A stretch of 64,000 bases of DNA, taken from NCBI GenBank assembly GCA_002686265.1, contig NZBA01000135.1, positions 62,001 to 126,000 on the forward strand, read 5' to 3'. This stretch comes from Planctomycetota bacterium. GTDB taxonomy: Bacteria; Planctomycetota; UBA1135; GCA-002686595. Of this stretch, positions 7,614-16,236 are shown piece by piece; within the stretch, counting starts at the first letter, position 1, and the number at the start of each line of letters is the position of its first letter. The translations under genes and the position numbers were made by a program. The notes beneath the pieces were generated by a model that saw nothing but the letters and a program-made list of their open reading frames with translations, searched no databases and was not told the origin of the DNA.

Positions 7614-8819
7614 TCAGGCCTGCGGATTCTCGATCAGCATGGCGATCCCCTGACCACCGCCGATGCAGGCCGAGGCGACACCGTAGCGCGTGCCCGAGCG
7701 GCGCAGCTGGTACATCAAGGTCAAGACGAGTCGCGTCCCCGTGGCTCCCAACGGGTGACCGAGCGAGATCGCGCCTCCGTTGACGTTGCACTTGTCACGA
7801 TCGAGGCCGAGGTCCTTCTCGCAGCCGAGGTACTGGGCGGCAAAAGCCTCGTTGATCTCGAACAGGTCGACCTCGTCGATGCCGACGCCGCCGCGCTCCA
7901 AGCAGGAGCGAATCGCCGGGACGGGACCGATGCCCATCTCGGTCGGGTCCACGCCGACGTAGGCCCAGGAGCGGATCACCGCCCAGGTGTCCAGGCCGTC
8001 CGCTTCCGCGCGCTCGCGGCTCGTCAGAACCAGGGCGGCCGCCCCGTCGACGATGCCGCTGGCGTTGCCGGCGGTTACCGTGCCTTCCTTGCCGAACGCG
8101 GGACGAAGCGATGAGAGAACCTCGAGGGTCGTGTCCGGCTTGATGTGGTCGTCGCTGTCGATCACCTTCTCGCCCCTGCGCGTCTCGATGCGCACGGGAT
8201 CGATCTCCTCGGCGAAGCGTCCCTCGCTGACGGCCGCCGCACCGAGTTGGTGGCTGCGCAGGGCGAAGGCGTCCTGCTCTTCGCGGGTGACGCCGCGCCC
8301 CTTGGCGACCTTCTCGGCGGTCTGGGCCATGAACAGGCCCGCGATCGGGTCCTTCAAGGACCCGAAGAGCGTGTCCTGGAGCTCAGGGGTCGTGCCGAAG
8401 CGGAAGCCCGTGCGCCCGCCGTAGAGGGCGTAAGGCGCCTGGCTCATGTTCTCCATCCCGCCGGCGACCGCGGTGGTCGCCTCGTCGAGCTGAACGAGTT
8501 GGGCGGCGTTCACGATCGACTGGATCCCCGAGCCGCACAGCCGGTTGACGGTCAGGGCCGGGGCGTGCTCGGGCAGGCCGGCCTTGAGCGCCACGTGGCG
8601 CGCACCGTAGATCGCGTCCATGGAGGTCTGCAGGGCGTTCCCCATGACGACGTGATCGATCGATTCGGGATCGACCTTCGCCCGGCCGACGGCAGCCTTC
8701 GTCGATTGCGCCGCGAGATCGATGGCGCTGACGTCCTTGAGTTTGCCGAACCCGGGCGTGCCCGAGTACTCGCACATCGGGGTCCGAGCCCCGCCGACGA
8801 TCACTACATCCTTGCTCAT
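7614..8819 (-). CDS. Acetyl-CoA acetyltransferase (thiolase)
   Basis: 401 residues from the ATG at 8819 (MSKDVVIVGGARTP). It is a thiolase of the biosynthetic/degradative acetoacetyl-CoA type: nucleophilic C95 in NRLCGSGIQS, NEAFAAQ, catalytic His355 in GGAISLGHPLGATG, and the second cysteine C385 in SACIGGGQG. It cleaves or forms 3-ketoacyl-CoA. It lies 7 nt upstream of the isomerase fusion and 62 nt downstream of the enoyl-CoA hydratase on the same strand. The larger gap could mark an internal promoter. This is one of three thiolases in the window; chain-length preference cannot be read from sequence. Confidence 0.9.
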   Translation of the reverse strand: MSKDVVIVGGARTPMCEYSGTPGFGKLKDVSAIDLAAQSTKAAVGRAKVDPESIDHVVMGNALQTSMDAIYGARHVALKAGLPEHAPALTVNRLCGSGIQSIVNAAQLVQLDEATTAVAGGMENMSQAPYALYGGRTGFRFGTTPELQDTLFGSLKDPIAGLFMAQTAEKVAKGRGVTREEQDAFALRSHQLGAAAVSEGRFAEEIDPVRIETRRGEKVIDSDDHIKPDTTLEVLSSLRPAFGKEGTVTAGNASGIVDGAAALVLTSRERAEADGLDTWAVIRSWAYVGVDPTEMGIGPVPAIRSCLERGGVGIDEVDLFEINEAFAAQYLGCEKDLGLDRDKCNVNGGAISLGHPLGATGTRLVLTLMYQLRRSGTRYGVASACIGGGQGIAMLIENPQA

Positions 8820-8881
8820 ATCGGAATCCTCTGTGCCGGCCACGGGCCGGCGAACGGTTGGGGAGAGAGGCCGCGGCGTGG

Positions 8882-9670
8882 TCAGCGGCCAGTGAACTCG
8901 GGGGGGCGCTTCTCCAGGAAGGCCGTCATGCCCTCGCGCATGTCCTCGGTGGTCGATGCCTTGCCGAACATGTCGGCCTCCATGGCCTGTCCCTCGCAGA
9001 GGCTCATGTCCTGGCCGCGGGCGATGGCATCCATGCCCAGCTGCACAGCGATCGGGCCGCGCGAGGAGATCGACTTGACCATCTTCAGCGTGCCCTCCAG
9101 CAGTTGGTCGGGCTCGAACACGCGGTTGACGACGCCGACGCGGTGGGCTTCCTCGGCGCTGAACATGTCGCCGGTCAGGACCCATTCACGCGCCACGGCC
9201 GGCCCCGCGATGCGGGAGAGGCGCTGAGTGCCGCCGTAGCCGGGGATGATCCCCAGGCTGACCTCGGGCAGGCCGAGGCGCGCGGTCGAGCTCGCCGTGC
9301 GCAGGGTGCAGGCCAGGGCCAGTTCCAAGCCGCCGCCGAGGGCAAAGCCGTTGATCATCGCGACCGACGGCCGACCGATGCTCTCGAGCTTGGCGAACAC
9401 CTCCTGGCCGTAGGAAGCCAGGTCGTGCGCGGCCTCCGCGTCACCGGCCGCATCGCGCAGCTCGCCGATGTCTGCTCCGGCGACGAAGGCCTTCTCGCCC
9501 CCGCCTGTCAGGAGCAGGCAGCGCACGCCGTCCTCCGCCGCGAGACCGTCGAGGGCGCACTCGAGCTCGCTCACGGTCTGGTGGTTGAGGGCGTTGAGCT
9601 GCGCCGGTCGCTCGATGGTCACGGTGGCCAACGCACCGTCCACGCTCACGGAGATGTTCTGGAAGCTCAC
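8882..9670 (-). CDS. Enoyl-CoA hydratase (crotonase family)
   Basis: 262 residues, the normal length for a monofunctional hydratase. The oxyanion-hole segments (FVAGADIGEL and NGFALGGGLELALAC) are present. Both catalytic glutamates of true hydratases are kept, E116 (GGGLE) and E136 (LGLPE), which argues against an isomerase or dehalogenase member of the superfamily. It hydrates trans-2-enoyl-CoA such as crotonyl-CoA. It sits between thiolase and cyclophilin genes (11-nt gap to the latter) in a beta-oxidation operon that also carries 3-hydroxyacyl-CoA dehydrogenase and a second thiolase. It is the only hydratase in the window, so it may also serve the mutase operon at 20-30 kb. Confidence 0.9.
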   Translation of the reverse strand: MSFQNISVSVDGALATVTIERPAQLNALNHQTVSELECALDGLAAEDGVRCLLLTGGGEKAFVAGADIGELRDAAGDAEAAHDLASYGQEVFAKLESIGRPSVAMINGFALGGGLELALACTLRTASSTARLGLPEVSLGIIPGYGGTQRLSRIAGPAVAREWVLTGDMFSAEEAHRVGVVNRVFEPDQLLEGTLKMVKSISSRGPIAVQLGMDAIARGQDMSLCEGQAMEADMFGKASTTEDMREGMTAFLEKRPPEFTGR

Positions 9671-9681
9671 GGCGACCTCGC

Positions 9682-10167
9682 TCAGCCGCGGACGACTTCG
9701 GCGCTCTCGACGGTGACCGGCTCGACCGGGCTCGAGCCCTCGCCACCGGGCTTGCAGGTGCCGTTGGCGATCGTGTCGAGGGCCTCATCGCCCTCCACGA
9801 GCCTCCCGAAGGCCGTGTACTGCCCGTCGAGGAACCCCGCGTCACCGTGGCAGATGAAGAACTGGCTGCCGGCCGAGTTGGGGTCCTGGGAGCGCGCCAT
9901 GGAGAGCACTCCGCGGCCGTGGGGCGTGTCGTTGAACTCGGCATCGACCTGCCAGCCGGGACCGCCCATCCCGGTCCCGTCCGGGCAGCCGCCCTGGATC
10001 ATGAAGCCGGGGATCACGCGGTGGAAGATCGTCCCGTTGTAGAAGCCCTGTTCGGAGAGCTTGATGAAGTTCTCGACGTGCTTGGGCGCCTTCTCCGCGA
10101 GGAGCTCGACGGTCAGGTCGCCGGCGGTCGTCTTCAGGATGACTTTGGTGTTCACGTTCTCGCTCAT
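9682..10167 (-). CDS. Cytoplasmic cyclophilin-type peptidyl-prolyl isomerase
   Basis: 161 residues, a minimal cyclophilin domain with no signal peptide. The catalytic region FHRVIPGFMIQGG contains the essential Arg, and QFFICHGDAGFLDGQYTAFG follows. It catalyses cis-trans isomerisation of X-Pro bonds. The gene is embedded in a beta-oxidation operon, 24 nt downstream of a second cyclophilin with an export-like N-terminus, giving a cytoplasmic/exported pair. The start at 10167 is followed by MSENVNTKVILKTTAG, typical of the family. Confidence 0.92.
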   Translation of the reverse strand: MSENVNTKVILKTTAGDLTVELLAEKAPKHVENFIKLSEQGFYNGTIFHRVIPGFMIQGGCPDGTGMGGPGWQVDAEFNDTPHGRGVLSMARSQDPNSAGSQFFICHGDAGFLDGQYTAFGRLVEGDEALDTIANGTCKPGGEGSSPVEPVTVESAEVVRG

Positions 10168-10191
10168 GGTCTCTGCTCGGGTCTTTCTTGC

Positions 10192-11079
10192 TCAGTCCGT
10201 GACGATCACGGTGGCCTTCAGGATCGACTGGCGGGTGCTCGGCTTGTCGCGCCCGTCCCGCGGGGTCTTGACGATCGCGTCCACCACATCGAGCCCGCTG
10301 ACGAGCTCTCCGAAGGCGGAGTACTGGTTGTCGAGATGGGTCGCGACGCCGTGCATCACGAAGAACTGGCAGGAGGCCGAATCCGGGCTCGTCGAGCGCG
10401 CCATCGAGAGCACGCCGGGGAGGGGTTTCTTCGAGTTGAACTCGGCCGGAAGCGTGCGCGGCCCGTTTCCCGTCCCGTCACCGCGCGGGCAGCCGCCCTG
10501 GATCATGAAGCCGGGGATGAGGCGGTGGAACGCGAGGTTGTCGTAGAAGCCGCTGTAGGAGAGGTCGAGGAAGTTGCGCACGTGTCCGGGCGCGACGTCC
10601 GGCCAGAACTCCATCAGCAGGTCACCGCGGCTGGTGTTCATCAGAACGCGATAGTTCGAGAGATCCCCGGCGGCCATCTCCATGAAGTCGAGCCCCTCGG
10701 GGGCCTTCCGATAGACGTTGACCTCCACCGGCTCGGAGTCGAGGAACTTCGCCGCGAAGCCGAGATCGAAGCGCTTGCCGTCGAAGTACTTCGAGGCCGC
10801 GATCGCCGGTCCAAGGTCGAAGCTGAGGGCCAGCTCGCTTCCACCGGCGAGATGCACGATTCCCCCGTAGGGGCGTTTCTCGACCGGCTTGCCGTCCACG
10901 GCGAAGGCCGAGGGCGTCAGGAGCCAACCGGCCAGGGGCGCGCCGTCAGCGGGCGCCGTGACCTTCACGGTGACCTCGAAGGGCGCGCCCTCGAGGAAGT
11001 TGGTGGGAGCGTCCCAGGTGATCTGGGGATCGCCCGCGCCGAGGGCGGAGAGGGCGGTAACGGCCGCGGCGATCAACAT
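10192..11079 (-). CDS. Probable exported protein with C-terminal cyclophilin domain
   Basis: 295 residues from the ATG at 11079, which overlaps the end of the upstream dehydrogenase gene by 7 nt. The N-terminus ([16 protein letters not shown]) is a short hydrophobic stretch consistent with a weak signal peptide. Residues ~17-125 are a beta-rich region I do not recognise (TWDAPTNFLEGAPFEVTVKV). Residues ~130-295 are a cyclophilin PPIase domain (FHRLIPGFMIQGGCPRGDG, FFVMHGVATHLDNQYSAFG) with the active-site Arg in place. An envelope folding factor is the likely role. The same frame is open far upstream, but that region is the shadow of the neighbouring genes. Confidence 0.8.
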   Translation of the reverse strand: MLIAAAVTALSALGAGDPQITWDAPTNFLEGAPFEVTVKVTAPADGAPLAGWLLTPSAFAVDGKPVEKRPYGGIVHLAGGSELALSFDLGPAIAASKYFDGKRFDLGFAAKFLDSEPVEVNVYRKAPEGLDFMEMAAGDLSNYRVLMNTSRGDLLMEFWPDVAPGHVRNFLDLSYSGFYDNLAFHRLIPGFMIQGGCPRGDGTGNGPRTLPAEFNSKKPLPGVLSMARSTSPDSASCQFFVMHGVATHLDNQYSAFGELVSGLDVVDAIVKTPRDGRDKPSTRQSILKATVIVTD

Positions 11080-11966
11080 CGCTTGTCCCCTTCCCAGGTG
11101 TAGAAACCCTCGCCGGTCTTCCGACCGAGCTTGCCGGCGGCGACCTTCTGCACCAGGAGCTCGGGCACGTCGAAGGCCGACTCGTCGGGGTAGCGTTCCT
11201 TCCAGCCCTGCAGGATCAACAGCGTCGTGTCGAGCCCCACGTAGTCGGTCAAGGTCAGAGGCCCCATCGGGTGCCCGCAGCCGAGCTGCATGGCGGCGTC
11301 GATGTCCTCCTTGGAGGCGTCGCCGCGCTCGAGCATCTGCAGGGCTTGGGTCATGTACGGAATGAGCAGGCGGTTGACGACGAACCCCGGCGTGTCCTTG
11401 CAGGAGACCGCGGTCTTCCCGCAGGCCTCGCCGAAGGCCTTGGCGGCCGCGAAGACCTCCTCGTCGGTCCGCTCGGTGCGCACGACCTCGACCAAGCGCA
11501 TGAGCTGCACGGGGTTGAAGAAGTGCAGGCCGACGAAGCGCTCGGGGCGGCCCGACGCTTCGGCCATCTCGCCGACGGGAAACGAGGAGGTGTTCGAAGC
11601 GAAGATCGTCTCGGGCTTGCAGGCGGCCCCGAGCTCGGCAAAGAGCGTCTTCTTGACCTCGAGGTCCTCGATGATGGCCTCGACCACTAGATCGCAGTCG
11701 TTGAGCTCGCCGCGCTCCAGGGAGCCCGAGATGCGCCCGAGGGTGGCGGCGGCGCCGGCCTGCGCTTGCTCCTCGGTCGCCTTGCCCTTCTCGACCATCT
11801 TCTCGGCGAGCTTGTTCACGCTCTTGGTGATGCGCGCCATCCCCTTGTCGAGGAAACCCCGCTCGGTCTCGACCACGACGACCTCGCAGCCGCCTTGTGC
11901 GGCGACCTGCGCGATCCCGTGGCCCATCAGGCCGCAGCCGACCACGCCTACTTTCTGGATACTCAT
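11073..11966 (-). CDS. 3-hydroxybutyryl-CoA dehydrogenase
   Basis: 297 residues. An N-terminal Rossmann fold begins [21 protein letters not shown] (GxGxxG). The catalytic His lies in [17 protein letters not shown], and [11 protein letters not shown] starts the helical C-terminal domain. It oxidises (S)-3-hydroxyacyl-CoA to the 3-keto form with NAD. It lacks the hydratase domain of the large FadB proteins, consistent with a separate enoyl-CoA hydratase in the same operon. It lies 24 nt downstream of the thiolase gene at 11991. A close functional relative is encoded at 27737-28597, so the genome carries at least two of these dehydrogenases. Confidence 0.92.
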   Translation of the reverse strand: MSIQKVGVVGCGLMGHGIAQVAAQGGCEVVVVETERGFLDKGMARITKSVNKLAEKMVEKGKATEEQAQAGAAATLGRISGSLERGELNDCDLVVEAIIEDLEVKKTLFAELGAACKPETIFASNTSSFPVGEMAEASGRPERFVGLHFFNPVQLMRLVEVVRTERTDEEVFAAAKAFGEACGKTAVSCKDTPGFVVNRLLIPYMTQALQMLERGDASKEDIDAAMQLGCGHPMGPLTLTDYVGLDTTLLILQGWKERYPDESAFDVPELLVQKVAAGKLGRKTGEGFYTWEGDKRC

Positions 11967-11990
11967 GAGTGTTCCGTTTCCCGTTCTTGT

Positions 11991-13205
11991 TCAGAGGCCC
12001 GTGCGGTCGAACGCCGCAGCGAAGCCCATGCCTCCGGAGACGCACAGGGTCGCGAGCCCGTGCTCGCCTCCCCTGCGCGCGAGTTCGTGTAGGAGCGTCA
12101 CGACGATGCGCGCCCCTGTGCCCCCGATCGGGTGCCCGAGGGCGATCGAGCCGCCGTTGACGTTGAGCCTGTCGGCGGGGAGCGAGAGCTCCCGATCGCA
12201 GGCGATGACCTGGGCCGCGAAAGCCTCGTTGAGCTCGATCAGGTCGTAGGCGTCGGGCGCCAGACCGTTCGCCTCCCCGAGGGCGCGCACCGCCGGAACC
12301 GGGCCGATGCCCATCACGCTCGGGTCCACACCGACCTGCGTGACGGGGCCGACGGCCGCCAGGGGCGTGAGCCCGAGGTCCGCCGCCCGCGCCTCGCTCA
12401 TCAGCAAGAGCGCCGCCGCCCCATCGGTGATGCCCGAGGAGTTCCCGGCGGTGACCGTCCCGGCCTCCCGGTCGAAGACAGCCGGGAGCTTCGCCAAACC
12501 CTCCATGCTGGCCGAGGGCCGCGGGTGCTCGTCGGTCTCGACGAGGCTCACGGCGCCCTTGCGGCCGACGACCTCGACCGCGACGATCTCGTCGGCGAAG
12601 CGACCGGCCTCGATCGCCGCGGCGGCCCGACGCTGGCTCTCCAGGGCGAAGGCGTCCTGCTCCTCCCGCCCGATCTCCATCTGCCCGGCCAGCTTCTCCG
12701 CCGTCGCGCCCATCAGCATCCCCGACAGGGGACACTCGAAGCCGTCGCGGTACATGGCGTCCACGACCGGAGCGTGCCCGAGGCGGTAGCCCTTGCGGAA
12801 GCGCGGGAGGAAAAACGGTAGCCCGCTCATGCTCTCGGTGCCGCCCGCCACCGCGATCTCCGTACGACCCGCGAGGATCGAATCGGCGGCCAGTTGCACG
12901 GCCTTCAGGCCGCTCGCGCAGGCCATGTTCACGGTCCAGGCCGGGGCCGACTCGCCGATCCCGGCGCGGTAGGCGATCTGGCGCGCCACGTTCGGCCCGC
13001 CTCCGGCCTGGCGGCCGTTGCCGAAGATCAGCTCGCCCACATCGGCGGCGTCGACGCCCGTGCCGTCGAACAGGGCGCGCACGGCGTGGACGCCCACATC
13101 GGCCGCGGAGAGCTCCGAGAAGGACCCGAAGTACTTCCCTATCGGCGTGCGCAGGGCGTGGGTGATGACGACGCGGCCGGCGCCGTTGTTCTGGGACTGA
13201 ATCAT
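11991..13205 (-). CDS. Acetyl-CoA acyltransferase (thiolase), first gene of the beta-oxidation operon
   Basis: 404 residues. Active-site C96 is in [31 protein letters not shown] and the C-terminal C388 (LCVSGGMG) complete the catalytic set. It catalyses thiolytic cleavage of 3-ketoacyl-CoA. It is the most upstream gene of the minus-strand series running to 4507, and the 345-bp region beyond its start should hold the promoter. It differs clearly from the other two thiolases (7614-8819 and 28597-29781), so they are not recent duplicates. Confidence 0.9.
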   Translation of the reverse strand: MIQSQNNGAGRVVITHALRTPIGKYFGSFSELSAADVGVHAVRALFDGTGVDAADVGELIFGNGRQAGGGPNVARQIAYRAGIGESAPAWTVNMACASGLKAVQLAADSILAGRTEIAVAGGTESMSGLPFFLPRFRKGYRLGHAPVVDAMYRDGFECPLSGMLMGATAEKLAGQMEIGREEQDAFALESQRRAAAAIEAGRFADEIVAVEVVGRKGAVSLVETDEHPRPSASMEGLAKLPAVFDREAGTVTAGNSSGITDGAAALLLMSEARAADLGLTPLAAVGPVTQVGVDPSVMGIGPVPAVRALGEANGLAPDAYDLIELNEAFAAQVIACDRELSLPADRLNVNGGSIALGHPIGGTGARIVVTLLHELARRGGEHGLATLCVSGGMGFAAAFDRTGL

Positions 13206-13550
13206 GCGGGGGGGGAGGCGGGTCGCGAGGCGACCCCCTCAGGGCCCGCCGGCGGGGCGGCGAGCGGCGGAGGGCGGGTGCGAGCGGAGGGCTCGTCGGC
13301 GGATGCGGGAGACCCCGGCGAAAGGCGCCGAACAGGGTCGGAGCAGGCGTCGGGGGGCGGTCGACAGTCGTGTTCCGCGGGCCCGCGGGGCCAGCACCGA
13401 CGACCATTCGAGGCAAACAGGATAGTGACGGCGCCCGGGTCCCGCAAGCGATCGGGATCTCGAGATCGCCGGTCACTCAGACCCAGACGGCCGCGTACGG
13501 CTGGCAGCGCACCGCGCCGGTGGAGTACCTTGGGGCCGCGAACAGCCGAT
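13206..13550. other. Intergenic region between divergent genes
   Basis: 345 bp upstream of both the thiolase operon (minus strand) and the SirB1-like gene (plus strand). It is very GC-rich. A 7-bp hairpin (GGGTCGC GAG GCGACCC, 13220-13236) lies just upstream of the thiolase start. I see no convincing -35/-10 pair, RNA gene or conserved ORF, though promoters for both directions must lie here. Confidence 0.5.
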
Positions 13551-14477
13551 ATGCCCGCGAACATCGAACACAGCCCCCTCACCACCCCGCCCGGAGCCTC
13601 GCACGGGGGGCGCGCGAGGGCAGGTGCCCCTCGCACGCCCCCCTCGCCGCTACACCGACGGCTGGGCGCGCTGAGCCGGCTGCTCGGCGACCCCTCCCAC
13701 ACGGTGCGGGCCGCCCTACGGGCCGAGTTCGCCGCGGCGGGCCGGACGGGGCGCGCGGCCTTGCTCGAAGCAAGCAAGGCCGACGATGCCCGCGCCCGCG
13801 CCCACGCGCGCGAGCTCCTCGTCGGAATCGAGCGCAACGAGGTGGTGCAGCGTCTGGTGCGACACGTCGTCCGGCCGCACCTGGACCTGGAGCGGGCGCT
13901 GTTCCTCCTCGGTCGGCTCGACCGCCACGACCTGGACACGCGCGCGTACACGCGAGCCCTGGACGCCATGGGTGCGGAGGTCCGCCGCCGGGCCGAGAGG
14001 CGCGCCACGCCCATCGAGCGCGCGCGCGTGCTGGTCGGGTACCTCGCGAGCGAACTCGGCTTCGAGGGCGACGCGCAGACCTATTACCACCCCGACAACG
14101 TCCACCTGCACCGCACGATCGAGCGCAAACGCGGCCTGCCGCTCACGCTCACGGCACTCTACCTGTTCGTCGGCCGCCGCGCCGGCTTGCGGGTGGACGC
14201 GCTGCCGATGCCCGGCCATGTGCTGCTGCGCCTCCACGGGCGCTCCCGCAACCTGATCGTCGATCCGTTCCATGCCTGCCAGACGCGCAGCCAGCAGGCG
14301 CTGAAGCAGCACCTGGTCCGGCGTGGGAAGGGCTTCGATCCCACCTGGTTCCGCCCCGCCTCGGACAGGGACCTCTTCGCGCGTCAGATCCGCAACCTCG
14401 CCAATGGCTTGCGGATCCAAGGACGCACCCGCGAGGCCCTGGCCCTCTCGCCGATCCTCGGCGTCATGGCCCGGTGA
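13551..14477 (+). CDS. SirB1-type transglutaminase-like protein
   Basis: 308 residues from the ATG at 13551; the frame is open further upstream without protein-like content. The central region has the SirB1/transglutaminase-core-2 signature: DNVHLHRTIERKRGLPLTLT, then LYLFVGRRAGL, LPMPGHVLLRL and NLIVDPFHAC. His in PGHVLL and Asp in VDPFH are the expected catalytic-type residues, but these proteins have no established enzyme activity. A short helical tail (ARQIRNLANGLRIQGR...) resembles the TPR-like end of the family. The stop overlaps the GTG start of the next gene (GTGA), so the two are co-translated. Confidence 0.8.
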   Translation: MPANIEHSPLTTPPGASHGGRARAGAPRTPPSPLHRRLGALSRLLGDPSHTVRAALRAEFAAAGRTGRAALLEASKADDARARAHARELLVGIERNEVVQRLVRHVVRPHLDLERALFLLGRLDRHDLDTRAYTRALDAMGAEVRRRAERRATPIERARVLVGYLASELGFEGDAQTYYHPDNVHLHRTIERKRGLPLTLTALYLFVGRRAGLRVDALPMPGHVLLRLHGRSRNLIVDPFHACQTRSQQALKQHLVRRGKGFDPTWFRPASDRDLFARQIRNLANGLRIQGRTREALALSPILGVMAR

Positions 14478-15094
14478 CGGATTCCCCCGAGAGCTGGCCG
14501 CCGGAGGCCGAAGGGGGCGGCGGCGAGCGTGTCGTGCCGCTCTTCCCGCTCTCCAAGGTGTTCCTGTACCCCGGCGTGATCATGCCGCTGCACATCTTCG
14601 AGCCGCGCTACCGCCAGATGGTCGACGATCTGCTCGACCGCCAAGGCTGGCTGGTCATCAGCTCGATCGTGGACGGCCACGAGCAGGACGCGGAGGGGAC
14701 GCCGCCCGTCTACGGCGTGGCGGGTCTCGGCGAAATCGTCAGGCACACCTCGCTGCCCGACGGGCGCTACCTGGTCACCCTCGCCGGACTGGCGCGCGTG
14801 CGGATCGAAGAGGTGGAGAGCGAGCACGCTTACCGCCAGGTGCGCTTCGAACCCCTGCGCGAGGTGCCGCCCCCCGAGGAGGAGGCGGAGGCGCTCAGCG
14901 AGCGCCTGAGGCAGGCGATCTTCGCCAAGAGCGAGGTTTTCCTCAACCTGCCGCCCGACCTACCCGCCGGGCAGCTCGCGGACCTCCTGCTCCAGCACCT
15001 CGACCTGCCCGTGGATGAAATGCAACAGGTCTTCGCCGAGTACGTCGTGGCCGAGCGCGCGGAGCTGGCCCTAGCCCGCCACTCGCCGGGCTGA
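14474..15094 (+). CDS. Lon N-terminal-domain protein (LON substrate-binding domain, no protease)
   Basis: 206 residues from a GTG at 14474 that overlaps the preceding stop by 4 nt. The beginning VVPLFPLSKVFLYPGVIMPLH followed by IFEPRYRQMV is diagnostic of the LON substrate-binding domain. A helical region with the leucine-rich stretch of the Lon N-domain follows (LADLLLQHLDLPVDEMQQVF). There is no AAA or Ser-Lys protease domain, so it is a stand-alone domain of unknown function, of normal length for such proteins. Coupling to the SirB1-like gene suggests a shared process, but none is established. Confidence 0.87.
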   Translation: MTDSPESWPPEAEGGGGERVVPLFPLSKVFLYPGVIMPLHIFEPRYRQMVDDLLDRQGWLVISSIVDGHEQDAEGTPPVYGVAGLGEIVRHTSLPDGRYLVTLAGLARVRIEEVESEHAYRQVRFEPLREVPPPEEEAEALSERLRQAIFAKSEVFLNLPPDLPAGQLADLLLQHLDLPVDEMQQVFAEYVVAERAELALARHSPG

Positions 15095-15104
15095 GGCGCG
15101 GCGC

Positions 15105-15878
15105 TCAGAAACAGGCGATGACCGGCGCGTGGTCGCTGGGCTTCGCGCCGCCCCGTGCATCGAGGTCGATCTCGACTCGGGTGCACACCTCGAGCGCCGG
15201 CTCGGAGACCAGGAAGTGGTCGATGCGCAAGCCGCGATTGCCGCGCTCGAAGCCGCGCGTGCGGAAGTCCCACCAGGTGTAGTGGCCGCCCTCCTCGGTG
15301 AAGCGGCGGAACGCGTCGTGCAGGCCGAGCTCGAGCAGGGAGCCGAGGGCCTCGCGCTCGGGGTCCGAGCACAGGATCTTCCCGCGCCAGCGCTCGGGAT
15401 CGTAGATGTCCCGGTCGTCGAAGGTGATGTTGAAGTCGCCGCAGACGACGACCTTCTCGGTCATCGGCAGGTCCGCCGCGAGCATCTCTCGCACCTGCTC
15501 GAGCCAACGCAGCTTGTAGTCGTACTTGGGATCCCCGACCTCCTTGCCGTTGACGACGTAGAGGTTGACGATCATCAGGTCGCCGACCGTGGCGCGCAGG
15601 ACGCGGCGTTCGGCGTCGGGTTCCTCGCCCGGGAGACCGCGCACGACGTTCTCCATCCCCACGCGGGAGAGGATCGCCACGCCGTTGTAGGTCTTCTGCC
15701 CGTGGACGGCGAGCTGGTAGCCGAGGTCCTCGAAGGGCTCGCACGGGAAGGCCTCGTCCACGCACTTGGTTTCCTGGAGGCAGCAGACCTCCGGTCGGTG
15801 CTCCTCGAGCCACGGCACAAGGCGCGGGAGACGGGCGCGGACCGAGTTGACGTTCCAGGTGACGACGCGTGTGGCCAT
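15105..15878 (-). CDS. xth: Exodeoxyribonuclease III (AP endonuclease family)
   Basis: 257 residues from the ATG at 15878 (MATRVVTWNVNSVRARLPRL). It has the Mg-binding and catalytic motifs of the exonuclease III family: WNVNSVR, CLQETKC, VCGDFNIT, and a C-terminal SDHAPVI with the catalytic His. It acts in base-excision repair, cleaving at abasic sites and degrading DNA 3' to 5'. It is convergent with the Lon-N gene (10-nt gap) and divergent from the helicase gene. Family length is ~255-270, so it is complete. Confidence 0.93.
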   Translation of the reverse strand: MATRVVTWNVNSVRARLPRLVPWLEEHRPEVCCLQETKCVDEAFPCEPFEDLGYQLAVHGQKTYNGVAILSRVGMENVVRGLPGEEPDAERRVLRATVGDLMIVNLYVVNGKEVGDPKYDYKLRWLEQVREMLAADLPMTEKVVVCGDFNITFDDRDIYDPERWRGKILCSDPEREALGSLLELGLHDAFRRFTEEGGHYTWWDFRTRGFERGNRGLRIDHFLVSEPALEVCTRVEIDLDARGGAKPSDHAPVIACF

Positions 15879-16236
15879 GAACGCGCAGTCTAGCAACCCG
15901 ATGGAATACGCCCCACTCCGACATCGCCCCCTCCGCCGCTGCGGCGTCGGACTCGTCGATCCGTGCTCGACGGCCCTACCCGGCCGCCTACGCCCTCTCG
16001 ACTTCGCCCTCCTTTGGAGCGACGAAGATGACGGGGTCTCGCCCGTCCCCGCGACACAGGCGCCCCTGAACGGATTACCGAGAGGGGCCGGTCCCCGGAA
16101 GCGCCGCCGGAGACCGAGAACCTGGTGAAGCGCGTAGCTCGCGACGGCTGGTGCGCCTTCGCGGGGTTTCCGGGCCAGTCTCGGTTCAGGGATCGCTACC
16201 GGCTACACTTCCCGGCTTGAAGAACGGAAAACAACT
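15879..16236. other. Intergenic region upstream of xth and the DEAD-box gene
   Basis: 358 bp between divergent genes. I see no ORF with protein-like composition and no RNA family I recognise. A TACACT element (~16204) about 30 bp upstream of the helicase GTG could be a -10 box, but no good -35 accompanies it. The long leader (>100 nt possible) upstream of an RNA helicase gene could hold cis-regulation; nothing specific is visible. Confidence 0.4.
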
